Positions 1 to 7,867 are shown, counted from the first letter of the stretch. The stretch: DNA of 14,516 bases from Pelotomaculum sp. UBA3102 (GCA_002365865.1 DFAQ01000006.1:1-14516), one strand, 5' to 3'. Notes: a model not told the origin generated them from the sequence alone. Made by a program: numbers and translations.

Positions 1-17
1 ATAGGCAGGCTAAAAAC
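1..17 (-). CRISPR. Partial first CRISPR repeat at window edge
   Basis: Read on the minus strand, these bases are GTTTTTAGCCTGCCTAT. That is the 5' half of a common 30-base type I-B repeat pattern of Clostridia, which starts GTTTTTAGCCT and ends ATTGAAAC. It lies directly beyond a leader-like stretch downstream of cas2, which is where the leader-proximal repeat of an array belongs. Only about half of one repeat is visible and no second copy can be seen, so the call rests on similarity to the remembered repeat family plus position. The array would extend leftwards, out of the window. Confidence 0.75.
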
Positions 18-83
18 CCATTCTATTGCCCAAAAAACAAGGCTTTCTGATTGAGCCCACATGTACTTTTCGAATATTTATTT

Positions 84-108
84 CCTTGACAATCTTGTTG
101 TCGCAAGG
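84..108. repeat. Hairpin-forming inverted repeat in leader
   Basis: GACAA at 88-92 pairs with TTGTC at 98-102 around a five-base loop. CCTT at 84-87 pairs with AAGG at 105-108, leaving two unpaired bases. Part of the same segment (GACAATCTT, 88-96) is also perfectly complementary to AAGATTGTC at 121-129, so two mutually exclusive pairings are possible. Function is unknown; a protein-binding or integration-guiding element of the leader is a reasonable guess. Confidence 0.45.
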
Positions 109-123
109 TTCTTATCATTTAAG

Positions 124-173
124 ATTGTCGTCGCTCCCCTGGTATTTCTACGCTATTAGCGTCCGACGACAAT
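124..173. repeat. Nested inverted repeats in leader
   Basis: ATTGTCGTCG at 124-133 is the exact reverse complement of CGACGACAAT at 164-173, a perfect 10-base inverted repeat with 30 bases between the arms. Inside it, ACGCTATTAGCGT at 150-162 is a perfect 13-base palindrome centred on one base. Two perfect symmetric elements nested in 50 bases are unlikely by chance. Position next to a CRISPR array suggests a site for Cas1-Cas2 or a host factor, which is inference. Confidence 0.55.
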
Positions 174-195
174 TTTTTTGGCTTTACCTTTTACA

Positions 196-459
196 TCAAA
201 TTATATTTTCATCCCCGCCTTTCTTCAAGCCCATTATTTCCCGGGAAGAATATTTTGTGGTGCGCAGGTAATAAAAAATAACTGAATCTTCGTCTTTTTT
301 AACGATCCTTTCCAATTCCATTTTCAATTTCTTTAAATTAGCATCGGAAATCTCCCCTTCGAGAACAGAGTTCTGGACCCAATTGAGGTACTGGCGGCAC
401 TTTTTCAGGACCTTGGCTACCCTTTTTTGGTTAATATCGTAAACCAGTATAACAAACAG
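196..459 (-). CDS. cas2: Cas2 endonuclease-fold subunit, CTG start
   Basis: Cas2 forms the central dimer of the Cas1-Cas2 integrase, which inserts new spacers at the leader end of the array. The 87-residue product begins LFVILVYDINQKR, the beta-1 strand with the conserved metal-binding Asp at residue 8. It continues with the family segments LNWVQNSVLEGE and YYLRTTKYSSRE. Length is normal for Cas2. The frame has a stop at 487-489, and between it and the conserved core there is no ATG, GTG or TTG. The first plausible initiator is CTG at 459, six bases after GGTGAG. That start matches the usual position of Met in Cas2. The gene lies 94 bases after cas1 and is the last gene before the leader. Identity is secure; the start is not. 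Confidence 0.9.
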   Translation of the reverse strand: MFVILVYDINQKRVAKVLKKCRQYLNWVQNSVLEGEISDANLKKLKMELERIVKKDEDSVIFYYLRTTKYSSREIMGLKKGGDENII

Positions 460-465
460 GGCAGG

Positions 466-471
466 CTCACC
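466..471 (-). promoter_or_regulatory. Ribosome binding site deciding the cas2 start
   Basis: GGTGAG on the minus strand sits six bases before the CTG at 459. It supports initiation there, because no standard start codon exists in the cas2 frame after the stop at 487-489. A second purine-rich stretch, AAGG, lies just upstream at 474-477. Confidence 0.45.
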
Positions 472-553
472 AACCTTATTCCTTAATTAAATAATAACAT
501 GCCGACTTTATAATCCTTTCTAATCAGTCTCAGTTAGCTGACAACTTATTATT

Positions 554-1546
554 TTACCATCTGGCAATAAATGCCTGGTATCCCTTTTCACCCATCAGAT
601 GTTTTTCCAGTTTATATAACTCTAAACGGATCAGTCTGCGGTAAGAGACCGGCCGTCCGATTTCCCTGTGTTTGATGGTTGTCTTCAGTTTCTCGTCAAG
701 ATTTTCCACAAAACATTTTCTGGCTTTTTCTTTCATCATAATACCTTCCGTATCCCGGTCGAAGTCATCTTTGGTAATCATCCTTTTCGCCAGCAGGGTA
801 AAAATCAGCCTGTCCACTATGACCGGCTTGAATATTTCTGCTACATCCAGGTTCAGAGTAAAGCGGCGGAAGTTAGTGGCGTGCAGGTAGCCGATACGGG
901 GATCCAGGTGAGTTTTATAAATTTCGCTGAGGCAGATGGTATACATGAGGGAATTACCGAAACTGATCAGGGTGTTCAGATAATTTTTAGGCGGGCGGCG
1001 ACTACGCACCTGGAAGGCAAAATCCGGCTTGCCTACTATTTCATCAAAAGCCTTGTAATAGTGGTCGCGAATATTTCCTTCCATTGCCATCAGAGCTGAA
1101 GTATCCCTGCATTCTTCTATCGGTCCAATTAAATTTTCAATGGCATTAATCTTACCGCTAACATTCTTGTCCCGGCCGTGGTAATATTTTAAGACCTGGC
1201 GGATGTTTTTAGCGGCTCCGCGCACAAATTCCTTCGCTATGGTCAGCCGTTTTTCTTCATTCAGGTAGTACTCCGCTTGTTTTAATGTCATGTAGCCGGA
1301 ATTCAGGTGCTCACGCGGGTAAAAAGATCCCATATAATATCCATGGTGGTTGAAATAGTGCAAAACGATTTCTTTCATGGAGAGGAATTCTAACAACTTT
1401 TTGTTTACCGCCACTTCGCCGAAAATCATGATTTCTCCGGTGTCTTCCACCGGAATGAAACGCCTGCCCTTCTCCATTTCAAAAGAAAGAGTGTTGTCCT
1501 TACGCGAAAGTTCGCCACTGGAAAAGATGTAAAGAGTTTTTTTCAT
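554..1546 (-). CDS. cas1: Cas1 integrase, type I-B-like
   Basis: Cas1 is the metal-dependent integrase that inserts protospacers into the array with Cas2. The 330-residue protein has the usual length. The three catalytic positions are visible: E156 in LMAMEGNIRDHYY, H222 in GYLHATNFRRF and E237 in LDVAEIFKP. The N-terminal part (about 1-80) is the beta-sandwich dimerisation domain, with LYIFSSGELSRKDNTLSF at its start. Sequence style and the cas4-cas1-cas2 neighbourhood suggest the I-B (HMARI-type) branch. It starts with ATG at 1546 behind GGTGGTG, 30 bases after cas4. It carries no reverse transcriptase or Cas4 fusion. Confidence 0.97.
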   Translation of the reverse strand: MKKTLYIFSSGELSRKDNTLSFEMEKGRRFIPVEDTGEIMIFGEVAVNKKLLEFLSMKEIVLHYFNHHGYYMGSFYPREHLNSGYMTLKQAEYYLNEEKRLTIAKEFVRGAAKNIRQVLKYYHGRDKNVSGKINAIENLIGPIEECRDTSALMAMEGNIRDHYYKAFDEIVGKPDFAFQVRSRRPPKNYLNTLISFGNSLMYTICLSEIYKTHLDPRIGYLHATNFRRFTLNLDVAEIFKPVIVDRLIFTLLAKRMITKDDFDRDTEGIMMKEKARKCFVENLDEKLKTTIKHREIGRPVSYRRLIRLELYKLEKHLMGEKGYQAFIARW

Positions 1547-1576
1547 ATGTGTTCACCACCCGCTTTATAAGCACGC

Positions 1577-2083
1577 TTACGACCAACAAAACTCGGCATA
1601 GGCGCATCTTTTGCAAAAGTTTATTTTTTGCGGTGCCGGCGGGCCGGGCAGGTAAAGGATGCGCAGGATCTCTCGTCTTACCCTGTCCAGTTCCAGCTCC
1701 GTTTGTTCATCCAGGATAACTTCTTCTTTACGCTTTTCCCTGGGAAAACGCAACTCACCCCTGGCCACGATACCGCGCTGTTTTAATTCGCTCAGGTAAA
1801 ACGCCAACTGCATGCGGGCGCTGCTGCGGTACTTGGAGCTTTTTTTAACCTCCCCGATGACAAAACCCTCATCACTTGCCCGGAATACGTCCATTTTACT
1901 GTGACCCACCAGCAATTCCTTGCGCTCGCGCGGGTAAGAGTAATCCTGAATGAAACGTCCCAGGTTCACATTAGCGTCGTCTTCGTCCGGGTTAATCTGG
2001 TGGCCGATCAGCCAGACCTCCCTGGGACATATGTAGTAATACCACACCAGGGTACCGCTAACGTTTATTTCCCGGTTCTCCAC
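1577..2083 (-). CDS. cas4: Cas4 PAM-processing nuclease
   Basis: Cas4 is a RecB-like nuclease that trims prespacers and helps select PAM and orientation. At 168 residues it has typical length. Fe-S ligands are C19 (YICPREVW) and the C-terminal C157, C160 and C166 (FCKRCAYAEFC). The PD-(D/E)XK core is D65 (KMDVF) with E78 and K80 (IGEVKKS), followed by the QLAFYL motif. The His often found in the GRxxH segment appears as Q46 (LGRFIQ), a possible variation of the site. It begins with GTG at 2083, eight bases after AGGAGGT. It is separated by 188 bases from the type III block and is probably the first gene of a cas4-cas1-cas2 unit. Confidence 0.95.
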   Translation of the reverse strand: MENREINVSGTLVWYYYICPREVWLIGHQINPDEDDANVNLGRFIQDYSYPRERKELLVGHSKMDVFRASDEGFVIGEVKKSSKYRSSARMQLAFYLSELKQRGIVARGELRFPREKRKEEVILDEQTELELDRVRREILRILYLPGPPAPQKINFCKRCAYAEFCWS

Positions 2084-2157
2084 CCTGAATTACCTCCTAA
2101 ACTATAAAGTTAAAAGCAAATGACATCTTTCAAATTCATGATATGTTAATCACTGGA

Positions 2158-2172
2158 GATCACCTGGTGGTC
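2158..2172. promoter_or_regulatory. Near-palindrome upstream of cas4, possible operator
   Basis: GATCACCTGGTGGTC reads as two seven-base arms around a central T, symmetric at six of seven pairs. It lies in the 188-base gap (2084-2271) between the type III block and cas4, the only sizeable gap between 2272 and cas1. I found no convincing -35/-10 pair with normal spacing nearby. A regulator site for the adaptation genes is possible, but a chance occurrence cannot be excluded. Confidence 0.2.
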
Positions 2173-2271
2173 AAACGTCTTTACCTTTTTAATTAAGCTA
2201 TTTAAACTAAAGTCTTCATCTAAAGCCAAAGAGTTTTCTCTCAAGTAAACAACACTAATATTACTTCGAAT

Positions 2272-4284
2272 TTATTTCTTCCGGCAATTTTCGTCCAAAG
2301 ATTCAACCACTCTAACCGGCTCAGGCAAAACAGGCCGGTTCTTATAATCGTTTTCTTTTCTACCGCTACCAGGATTATACCTCTCTATCTCCATGTACCT
2401 GGTCTCTTCCAACCAGTTTTCTATTTCCGTATTCTTCCAGTACAACATGGTCTTCAAGTTTTTTAATCGTTCAGTATCCCACAATTTTTTTGCCCCGGTT
2501 TCCCGGCTGCCCAATTCCTTGAGTTTTGCCAAAACATACTGTTCAAATTTAGCCATATACTCATCAGGCTGTTGGCCGGTTTCCGCTACTGCCCAGGTTG
2601 ATTCATCAAATAAAGCGGTATAACGCTCTTTCCTGTTGGAAAGCACTAGTTTAGGCTTTATTTTAACCGACCCCAGGCCCAGGGGTTTGCCCATGCCCAG
2701 TTTATGATAATGATCTTCCGGCAGCTTCAAGACGAATAACAATGCTCCTAATTCTACAGGAGACAAATTGACAAACCGGATCTTCCCTTCAAATTTTACC
2801 CCGGACTTGACCGGCCGGATTCTTGTATGCTTTGTTGCCTTTATTTCCCCTCGTTCGACCCAGTGGTTCCGGTTCTTATCGTCCCGGGTATCCCGGTGCC
2901 AGTAGTATTTATAACCTCGCAATCTGGTTATGCTACCGCTGGAACTCCAGTGGGCAAGTTCTTCAATCGGAGTCTCTACCCCTTTTGGCTGGTTTAAATA
3001 GTGTTGAAAAGTAGTCGGTTTAGGAGAAGCCAGGATTTTAGCATACTCCGGTTGCTGCAATAAATTAGCCTGGTCTTTCAGCGGCCGGGCATCTTCAAAG
3101 CTAACTCTTGAGGCAAATTTAGTCTCCACACCAAAAATAGCTTCGGCCAAATCAATAACCCCGGTATGTTCCTTTAAACAATCGGTCCGATAGTAGCCAA
3201 TACTGTTACTATGAGGCAACCTGAATAGTCCCGTATGTCCAAAAGCAATGACTTTTTCTTGATTATTAATTAGTTTACTCAAATAAAAACAGGGAACTCC
3301 TGCCGGGTTTTTTTCCAGCATTTTCAACAGATCAGCTTGTTCCGTCCTGTTTTCATCCATGATATAATTTTGCACAACTTCATCCGGTATTACCAGGTTA
3401 GATTTGTGATTAGGTAAAGTGATTATCCAATGCATATGTTTTTTGGTTCCCAGATTGCCTGAAGAAATTAAATACCCTTCACAAAAACCTCCTCGCTGAG
3501 TTAGAGCTATTTTTTGCACTTTCGCATATTTTAATTTAAAAGGAATTTCTTTGCCATATCTTGTTTTCCGATAATGAGTATGCAGTTTTTCATCAACCGG
3601 CTGGAAAAATACTTTCTGATATTCAAACTCGCCCAATGTTATATCGGTACTTGCAACCTTTCTGCTCTTCAGATCATAGTCAACCCTGTAAATTGTAGGA
3701 AACCCCGGGAGGGAAGCCGGTGAGCTTGACGGCAGGATAACATGGTTTAGACCGACCTTTTTAAGCAATCCTGCTTTCACTTTTATAGAATAAAGATCAT
3801 GTAGATTTAACATGGTATCCCTGTATTTCTCTCCCAGTTCCGACTTATCACCAACCATTCGATAAAATAATTTTCTATCATCAAAATTCTCAAACTTCCC
3901 CCAGCTCACTATTTCCACCAGGTTTCTGACCATGCCCCTGATGCTGCTGCCGGGAATTTTCACTATTCCTCCCGGGGCAAAAAAATCAGGATTATCGTTT
4001 TTTTTACCGCTTTTTTCCGGGGTTACTCCCCTGATGTACAGGGGAGTAATTGTTTCCAGTTCATAAACTATTTCCCCCGTCAAATACCCGTCGTTTCGCT
4101 CCCGGTCGTAGTTGTAATATTTATCAAAGGCCGGTGGCTGGTCCGGTTGCTGAAACTGGGCCTCCACCATAACATCGTTTAGCTGGATAAAGTTATACGG
4201 TGCCCGGGCGTGGGATCTCTTGCCGGAAACCTTGCCGGTTGTTACTGCATTTGAAGACGGTTTTGTTTTATTTTTCTTTATCAA
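2272..4284 (-). CDS. Type III-D Cas7 with large insertion (TIGR03986-like)
   Basis: This is a backbone RAMP subunit of the type III-D complex, 670 residues long. The N-terminal motif APYNFIQLNDV (28-38), the RAMP segment IVKIPGSSIRGMVR (107-120), FASRVSFEDARP (390-401) and the glycine-rich HKLGMGKPLGLGSVKI (527-542) match the TIGR03986 family. The RAMP halves are separated by roughly 300 residues of other sequence, which fits the Cas7-insertion subunit known from III-Dv complexes. A charged helical tail follows (about 570-670). The start is TTG at 4284, five bases after GGGGGGAGG, and overlaps csx19 by 17 bases. It is the last gene of the overlapping effector operon. Which acidic residue would cut target RNA cannot be assigned by eye. 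Confidence 0.88.
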   Translation of the reverse strand: MIKKNKTKPSSNAVTTGKVSGKRSHARAPYNFIQLNDVMVEAQFQQPDQPPAFDKYYNYDRERNDGYLTGEIVYELETITPLYIRGVTPEKSGKKNDNPDFFAPGGIVKIPGSSIRGMVRNLVEIVSWGKFENFDDRKLFYRMVGDKSELGEKYRDTMLNLHDLYSIKVKAGLLKKVGLNHVILPSSSPASLPGFPTIYRVDYDLKSRKVASTDITLGEFEYQKVFFQPVDEKLHTHYRKTRYGKEIPFKLKYAKVQKIALTQRGGFCEGYLISSGNLGTKKHMHWIITLPNHKSNLVIPDEVVQNYIMDENRTEQADLLKMLEKNPAGVPCFYLSKLINNQEKVIAFGHTGLFRLPHSNSIGYYRTDCLKEHTGVIDLAEAIFGVETKFASRVSFEDARPLKDQANLLQQPEYAKILASPKPTTFQHYLNQPKGVETPIEELAHWSSSGSITRLRGYKYYWHRDTRDDKNRNHWVERGEIKATKHTRIRPVKSGVKFEGKIRFVNLSPVELGALLFVLKLPEDHYHKLGMGKPLGLGSVKIKPKLVLSNRKERYTALFDESTWAVAETGQQPDEYMAKFEQYVLAKLKELGSRETGAKKLWDTERLKNLKTMLYWKNTEIENWLEETRYMEIERYNPGSGRKENDYKNRPVLPEPVRVVESLDENCRKK

Positions 4285-4897
4285 CGGTTCCTCCCCCCCA
4301 GTTAAATTTTACAAACCGGCAGTCAACATAGCCTGCCTGCCCCAGATCGTTGTATTCAATGTAATTCCGCGTGACAAGTTTTACTCTGTTATCCAGATCA
4401 ACATTTAAATTTTCCCCAGGCAAGATAATTTCTGTACCCCGGTCCTCGTAGATCCTGGTCCAACCTTCGCAGATACTTTCAGCCCTGGTTCCCCACAAAA
4501 TTTGTTCCGCTTCCACCACATCTACTTCTTTTCCACCGTCTTGAGTATCTCCAGTGCCGTCGTCAATCCGCAACCGCCATCGAAAACCACCTTGAGCCCG
4601 CCAAATGAATAACTCCCGCTCCTGGTTGAAAACCCTCAGCCTTTTCAGAAAGCGAGGTTCTACCTGCCGGTTGCGGTAAAAGAACATCTGGCCGCCTGCT
4701 TCCTCTTGTTCATCCTTTTTTTCATACCTGCCAACAAACACCCGGTAGTCCAGGTAAACTACGCAGAAACCGGAGCCGGTAAAATTACAACCGATAAACG
4801 CTGCTAGTTCATCGGTCGTCCGCAGGGAACACACCTGATCACAACCGTCCACTTTCGATTTAATTGTAATTAACCGGTGCCATTTGTTCTTTCCCAT
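4268..4897 (-). CDS. csx19: Csx19 accessory subunit of type III-D
   Basis: The 209-residue protein matches my recollection of the Csx19 (TIGR03984) family: ELFIWRAQGGFRWRLRID (95-112), VEAEQILWGT (128-137), GWTRIYEDRGTEIILP (145-160) and LVTRNYIEYNDLGQAGYVD (174-192). Csx19 is confined to type III-D loci and was found as a subunit of the III-Dv effector; its biochemical role is poorly defined. An ATG at 4930 is in frame, but the start at 4897 is preferred because GAGGAGG lies just upstream and residues before it resemble nothing conserved. It begins inside the end of the double Cas7 gene (38-base overlap), a sign of translational coupling. Confidence 0.87.
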   Translation of the reverse strand: MGKNKWHRLITIKSKVDGCDQVCSLRTTDELAAFIGCNFTGSGFCVVYLDYRVFVGRYEKKDEQEEAGGQMFFYRNRQVEPRFLKRLRVFNQERELFIWRAQGGFRWRLRIDDGTGDTQDGGKEVDVVEAEQILWGTRAESICEGWTRIYEDRGTEIILPGENLNVDLDNRVKLVTRNYIEYNDLGQAGYVDCRFVKFNWGGGTVDKEK

Positions 4898-6287
4898 ATG
4901 CCGCCTCCTCTCCCCTGATATTAGCGACAAAAGCAGCCACTAGCTTTTCTAATTTTCCCTTGTTCCCGGCTATCTGCAATTGGTTGCCGGTCAGACTGGT
5001 AATGATAACCGGCTGTCCACCAAAGAAGATCTCAGCCCGTCTTCCTTTCAACACGCCCCTACCGATATTCTTTTCGCCACCGATGGGTAAATCTCCGGTC
5101 CATAAGTCTTTTAAGATTAACAACAGGAGTCCCGCTTCCCAATCCTGGTAATTTCTTATCGTAACCTTGACTTCCACCATCTCCTGTTCACCGACCATAG
5201 CCCACAAAGGCATGGTGTCAAACAGGGCGCCTTTAATTACTCCTCCGGTAAAGCGGTCAACTTTTATCCGGGACTGGATAGCCGCAGTGACATTTTTTAT
5301 TATGGTCTCCTCCACCACCACCCGGCTTTTGTACTTCTCTCCCGATTTTGCCTCCTCACCGGCCCAGCCGAAAAGGCGCTTGATCATTTCCTCTCCCTGT
5401 CCGCCCAGGGTATTGATGATCCTCTCGGCCCTGCTCCTGAGGGCCCCTTTAACCGAAGTCCCCGGCAAAACGTCCTTGCCGTTACTGGTCAGGTGAACCG
5501 CATCGGGAGCCTGCGGATCGCCTGAATAAGACCGGACAACCAGCGAGCTTTGCAGAGCAAAGACCGCGTTAAGGTAAAAATCTCTTGGTTCTTGTTCCGC
5601 CAGGACATTATTCAAATCAATATCTTTTTGCAGGAAACCCGGTTTGAAATCTTTGTTTAACCAGGCTATTACCGCTTTTTTCTGGCTAAAATCATAATCA
5701 TGAAGGATCGGATTTCGAAGCCGGCACCGGCCAAACCCTTTAGTAGTCATTGCCCCCAGGGCGACTTTTCTTTCTTTAAGCGCTTTAACCAGGAAGCCGA
5801 TAACCTGCAAAAATACTTTCTTATCGTAAGCTTCCCGCAAGGTTATTTCAGCCTCAAAACCAAATACCGCCCCCGGCTCCACCAGCTCGTAGTCAAACTT
5901 TTTCCCTGGCTCGGCTATTCCCAGCCTATTGTCAATCTTCAGCCCATCCCGTATTTTTATCCGGACTTCGTTCTCTGGATGTAAGTCATTGATGGAAAAA
6001 GCGCTCTGATAAATGTGTTCTTTTTCCTTTTTCAAGTCAGCCCCCCAAAAATATTGCAGCTGTTCCGGCGGAACTTGATCTAACCTGGCCCGGCAAAAAA
6101 AATAATGGCGCAGCGCTCCTGCCAGGGAGGTTGCCGGGATATAAGGACTACCGGTCTCATCTTTAAGAATGACTATGCCCACGTCATCACTTTTTTCCCC
6201 GGCACCTATAATTAACGGGGTCTCAAGAACCAGCTTGCCGGTTAAAATCAGCTTGCCGGTAACGTTAGACGTAAAATTACTTTTCAA
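4860..6287 (-). CDS. Tandem double Cas7 (Cas7-2x), type III-D backbone
   Basis: This 475-residue protein contains two complete Csm3-like RAMP domains. Domain 1 has LETPLIIGAG (21-30), D34/D35 in EKSDDVGIV, SPYIPATSLAGALR (47-60) and the glycine-rich ALGAMTTKGFGRCRL (176-190). Domain 2 has D262 in APDAVHL, DVLPGTSVKGALRSR (272-286) and PIGGEKNIGRGVL (401-413). The Asp just before each IPx(T/S)SxxG motif is in the place of the catalytic Asp of Csm3, so both halves may cut target RNA, though this is inference. It starts with TTG at 6287, sharing four bases with the csx10 stop (TTGA). Such a fusion is a feature of III-Dv complexes. Confidence 0.9.
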   Translation of the reverse strand: MKSNFTSNVTGKLILTGKLVLETPLIIGAGEKSDDVGIVILKDETGSPYIPATSLAGALRHYFFCRARLDQVPPEQLQYFWGADLKKEKEHIYQSAFSINDLHPENEVRIKIRDGLKIDNRLGIAEPGKKFDYELVEPGAVFGFEAEITLREAYDKKVFLQVIGFLVKALKERKVALGAMTTKGFGRCRLRNPILHDYDFSQKKAVIAWLNKDFKPGFLQKDIDLNNVLAEQEPRDFYLNAVFALQSSLVVRSYSGDPQAPDAVHLTSNGKDVLPGTSVKGALRSRAERIINTLGGQGEEMIKRLFGWAGEEAKSGEKYKSRVVVEETIIKNVTAAIQSRIKVDRFTGGVIKGALFDTMPLWAMVGEQEMVEVKVTIRNYQDWEAGLLLLILKDLWTGDLPIGGEKNIGRGVLKGRRAEIFFGGQPVIITSLTGNQLQIAGNKGKLEKLVAAFVANIRGEEAAYGKEQMAPVNYN

Positions 6288-7867
6288 TCCCGGTCACCCT
6301 TCCTTTTGTTCAATTTCCTGGTATTCCTAAAAAATACTAACCAGTACTTTCTGAACAGACTATCCTTGATCTCCTGGTCGGCTTCTAATTTTAAACCGGC
6401 CAGTTGCGCCAGGCTATTAATGTCATCGCCAACATTGAGACAAAATTGTCCCCAGTCCGGTAAGCCGCCATCTCGCAACACGTTATACAAGCTTTTATTT
6501 TTTGTCGCTTTTATCCGGTATTCCCCCAGTTTGTCCCTGGCCGTATCCCGCAAATTATTAATTCTTTTACAAAACTCATCTATGTTCCCGCTTTCTCCCA
6601 GTATCAACTCCAGCCTGCCCAGCAGACTGTTGGGCAACGGTTTTTTCTTTTCGGCAAAAAATTCTTCTGACTTTTCTACAGCCTCTTTTGCCATCCTGGT
6701 CTCCAAGTTTTGGTATACGATATTTTTAAAGATTGTCTTCGCTTCTTCCGGCAATAGTCCCCCGGGCTTTTCCGGTTTTCCCGGTTTCAATTTTTCTTTT
6801 GAGTACCATTTTTCGGCGGCCAGGTTGACAGTCAGCCTGCCAAATCCTTCATTAGTCCTTTCCCCCAGCCCATCCCGGCAAAGGTCTTTAATTGTTTGCC
6901 GGAGTTGAGAGTCCGGTTCCCGCTCAAAGATCAGTTTGAAAGTGCTGCCGGCCGCCAGGGCTTTCTCTTCCGGTCTCTTTAACTGCCAGACGGAGATAAA
7001 GTTTTCCACCAGCTCCGTCCTGGCGTAACATTCCTTAATGGTAAAATCTTCCGTTCCCAGGGCCCCGGCCAGATATTCCCGCAAGATTCCGACAGACACT
7101 TCTGGAAAGCCATACCGGTTCCTCAAGATAACCGGTGACAAAAAAGTCAAGACCACCGTATTATCTGCAACGGTCAATTCAGTTTGATCATCTTCTACCG
7201 GCTCTACAATTTCCGCCAGTACAATTTCCACCCGGCCGTACTGGGTATTTTTCGAGCGTCCCACCCGGGCCAAAAACCTGGGACCAAGCAAGGTTCTAAA
7301 CTCCTTCAGGTCTTCCTCTGCACCCAGGATCCGGCCTACAAAAAGCTGGCCTTCATTTAGAGCTTCATAATGAAAGATATCTCCATCTTCACTGCGTCCT
7401 TTCAACCGGTTCTTCCTGGTATGATGAAAATAAAGTTTTTTCTGCGGCGTTTCATAAATCAGGCGATTATCTGCCAGCCTGGAAAAGCCACCGGGGTACC
7501 TGGTTTCTTCAACATTATCGTCAATTAACGTAAGGTTATAAATGATCCTTTCTTCTTTATCTTGCTGCAGGGACATGGGAGTAGGGTAAAATAAATATTC
7601 ATTTTCTTCATCAGGGACGGCCAGATAGGCGTTGCCAAAAGACAGTCCTCCACGTAAGAACCAGCGGTAAAACTTTTCGTCCCGATGCAAGCCTGCAGAA
7701 CCACCGGTGGCCTTTTCTTTCCCGGCGGCCTGGTATTTGGACGCAAAAACACCTAAGATGCTGCTGCCGGTCAGGTAATCCAGGGTTCCGGTCAAATTGG
7801 CATCGCCACTGGTAGCGCTGATTACCACCGGGGCCAGTGTCTTAACCTTGTATTGCAGAGCTTTCAT
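6284..7867 (-). CDS. csx10: Csx10 (Cas5 of type III-D) with helical C-terminal extension
   Basis: Csx10 caps the 5' crRNA handle in type III-D complexes. The 527-residue protein opens as Csx10 does: MKALQYKVKTLAPVVIS, then GTLDYLTGSSILGVFASKY (27-45), and closes RAMP domain 1 with GRSKNTQYGRVEI (203-215). Domain 2 spans about 235-350 and ends in the G-rich loop LGERTNEGFGRLTV (334-347). The last 150 residues (about 370-520) are charged and helical, with PNSLLGRLELIL at 412-423. They may be a fused Cas11 small subunit, since no separate cas11 is present. The ATG at 7867 follows GGAGGGG and overlaps the preceding cas7 by 26 bases. Confidence 0.88.
   Translation of the reverse strand: MKALQYKVKTLAPVVISATSGDANLTGTLDYLTGSSILGVFASKYQAAGKEKATGGSAGLHRDEKFYRWFLRGGLSFGNAYLAVPDEENEYLFYPTPMSLQQDKEERIIYNLTLIDDNVEETRYPGGFSRLADNRLIYETPQKKLYFHHTRKNRLKGRSEDGDIFHYEALNEGQLFVGRILGAEEDLKEFRTLLGPRFLARVGRSKNTQYGRVEIVLAEIVEPVEDDQTELTVADNTVVLTFLSPVILRNRYGFPEVSVGILREYLAGALGTEDFTIKECYARTELVENFISVWQLKRPEEKALAAGSTFKLIFEREPDSQLRQTIKDLCRDGLGERTNEGFGRLTVNLAAEKWYSKEKLKPGKPEKPGGLLPEEAKTIFKNIVYQNLETRMAKEAVEKSEEFFAEKKKPLPNSLLGRLELILGESGNIDEFCKRINNLRDTARDKLGEYRIKATKNKSLYNVLRDGGLPDWGQFCLNVGDDINSLAQLAGLKLEADQEIKDSLFRKYWLVFFRNTRKLNKRKGDRD

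Larger units (their letters stand above)
18..195 (-). other. CRISPR leader region
   Basis: This gene-free, AT-rich stretch of 178 bases lies between the cas2 stop and the first repeat. In that position leaders carry the promoter for the array and the sites that guide spacer integration. It contains several inverted repeats, described separately, built around the module ATTGTC/GACAAT. I see no convincing promoter hexamer pair. The leader role is inferred from position and from the repeat at its end. Confidence 0.65.

Noticed and set aside
26..271. Plus-strand open frame of 81 codons
   Set aside because: It runs over the leader and the antisense of the cas2 3' end, has no recognisable motif, and the cas2 reading on the other strand is convincing.
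668..1099. Plus-strand open frame of 143 codons
   Set aside because: It lies wholly antisense to cas1, whose catalytic residues are intact.
554..1546. RT-Cas1 fusion linked to the RT relic
   Set aside because: Cas1 here has ordinary length and N-terminus, and the relic is nearly 10 kb away, so no fusion or direct link can be shown.
6306..6908. Plus-strand open frame of 200 codons
   Set aside because: It is antisense to the Csx10 C-terminal region, of low-complexity S/L/F-rich composition, with no family motif.
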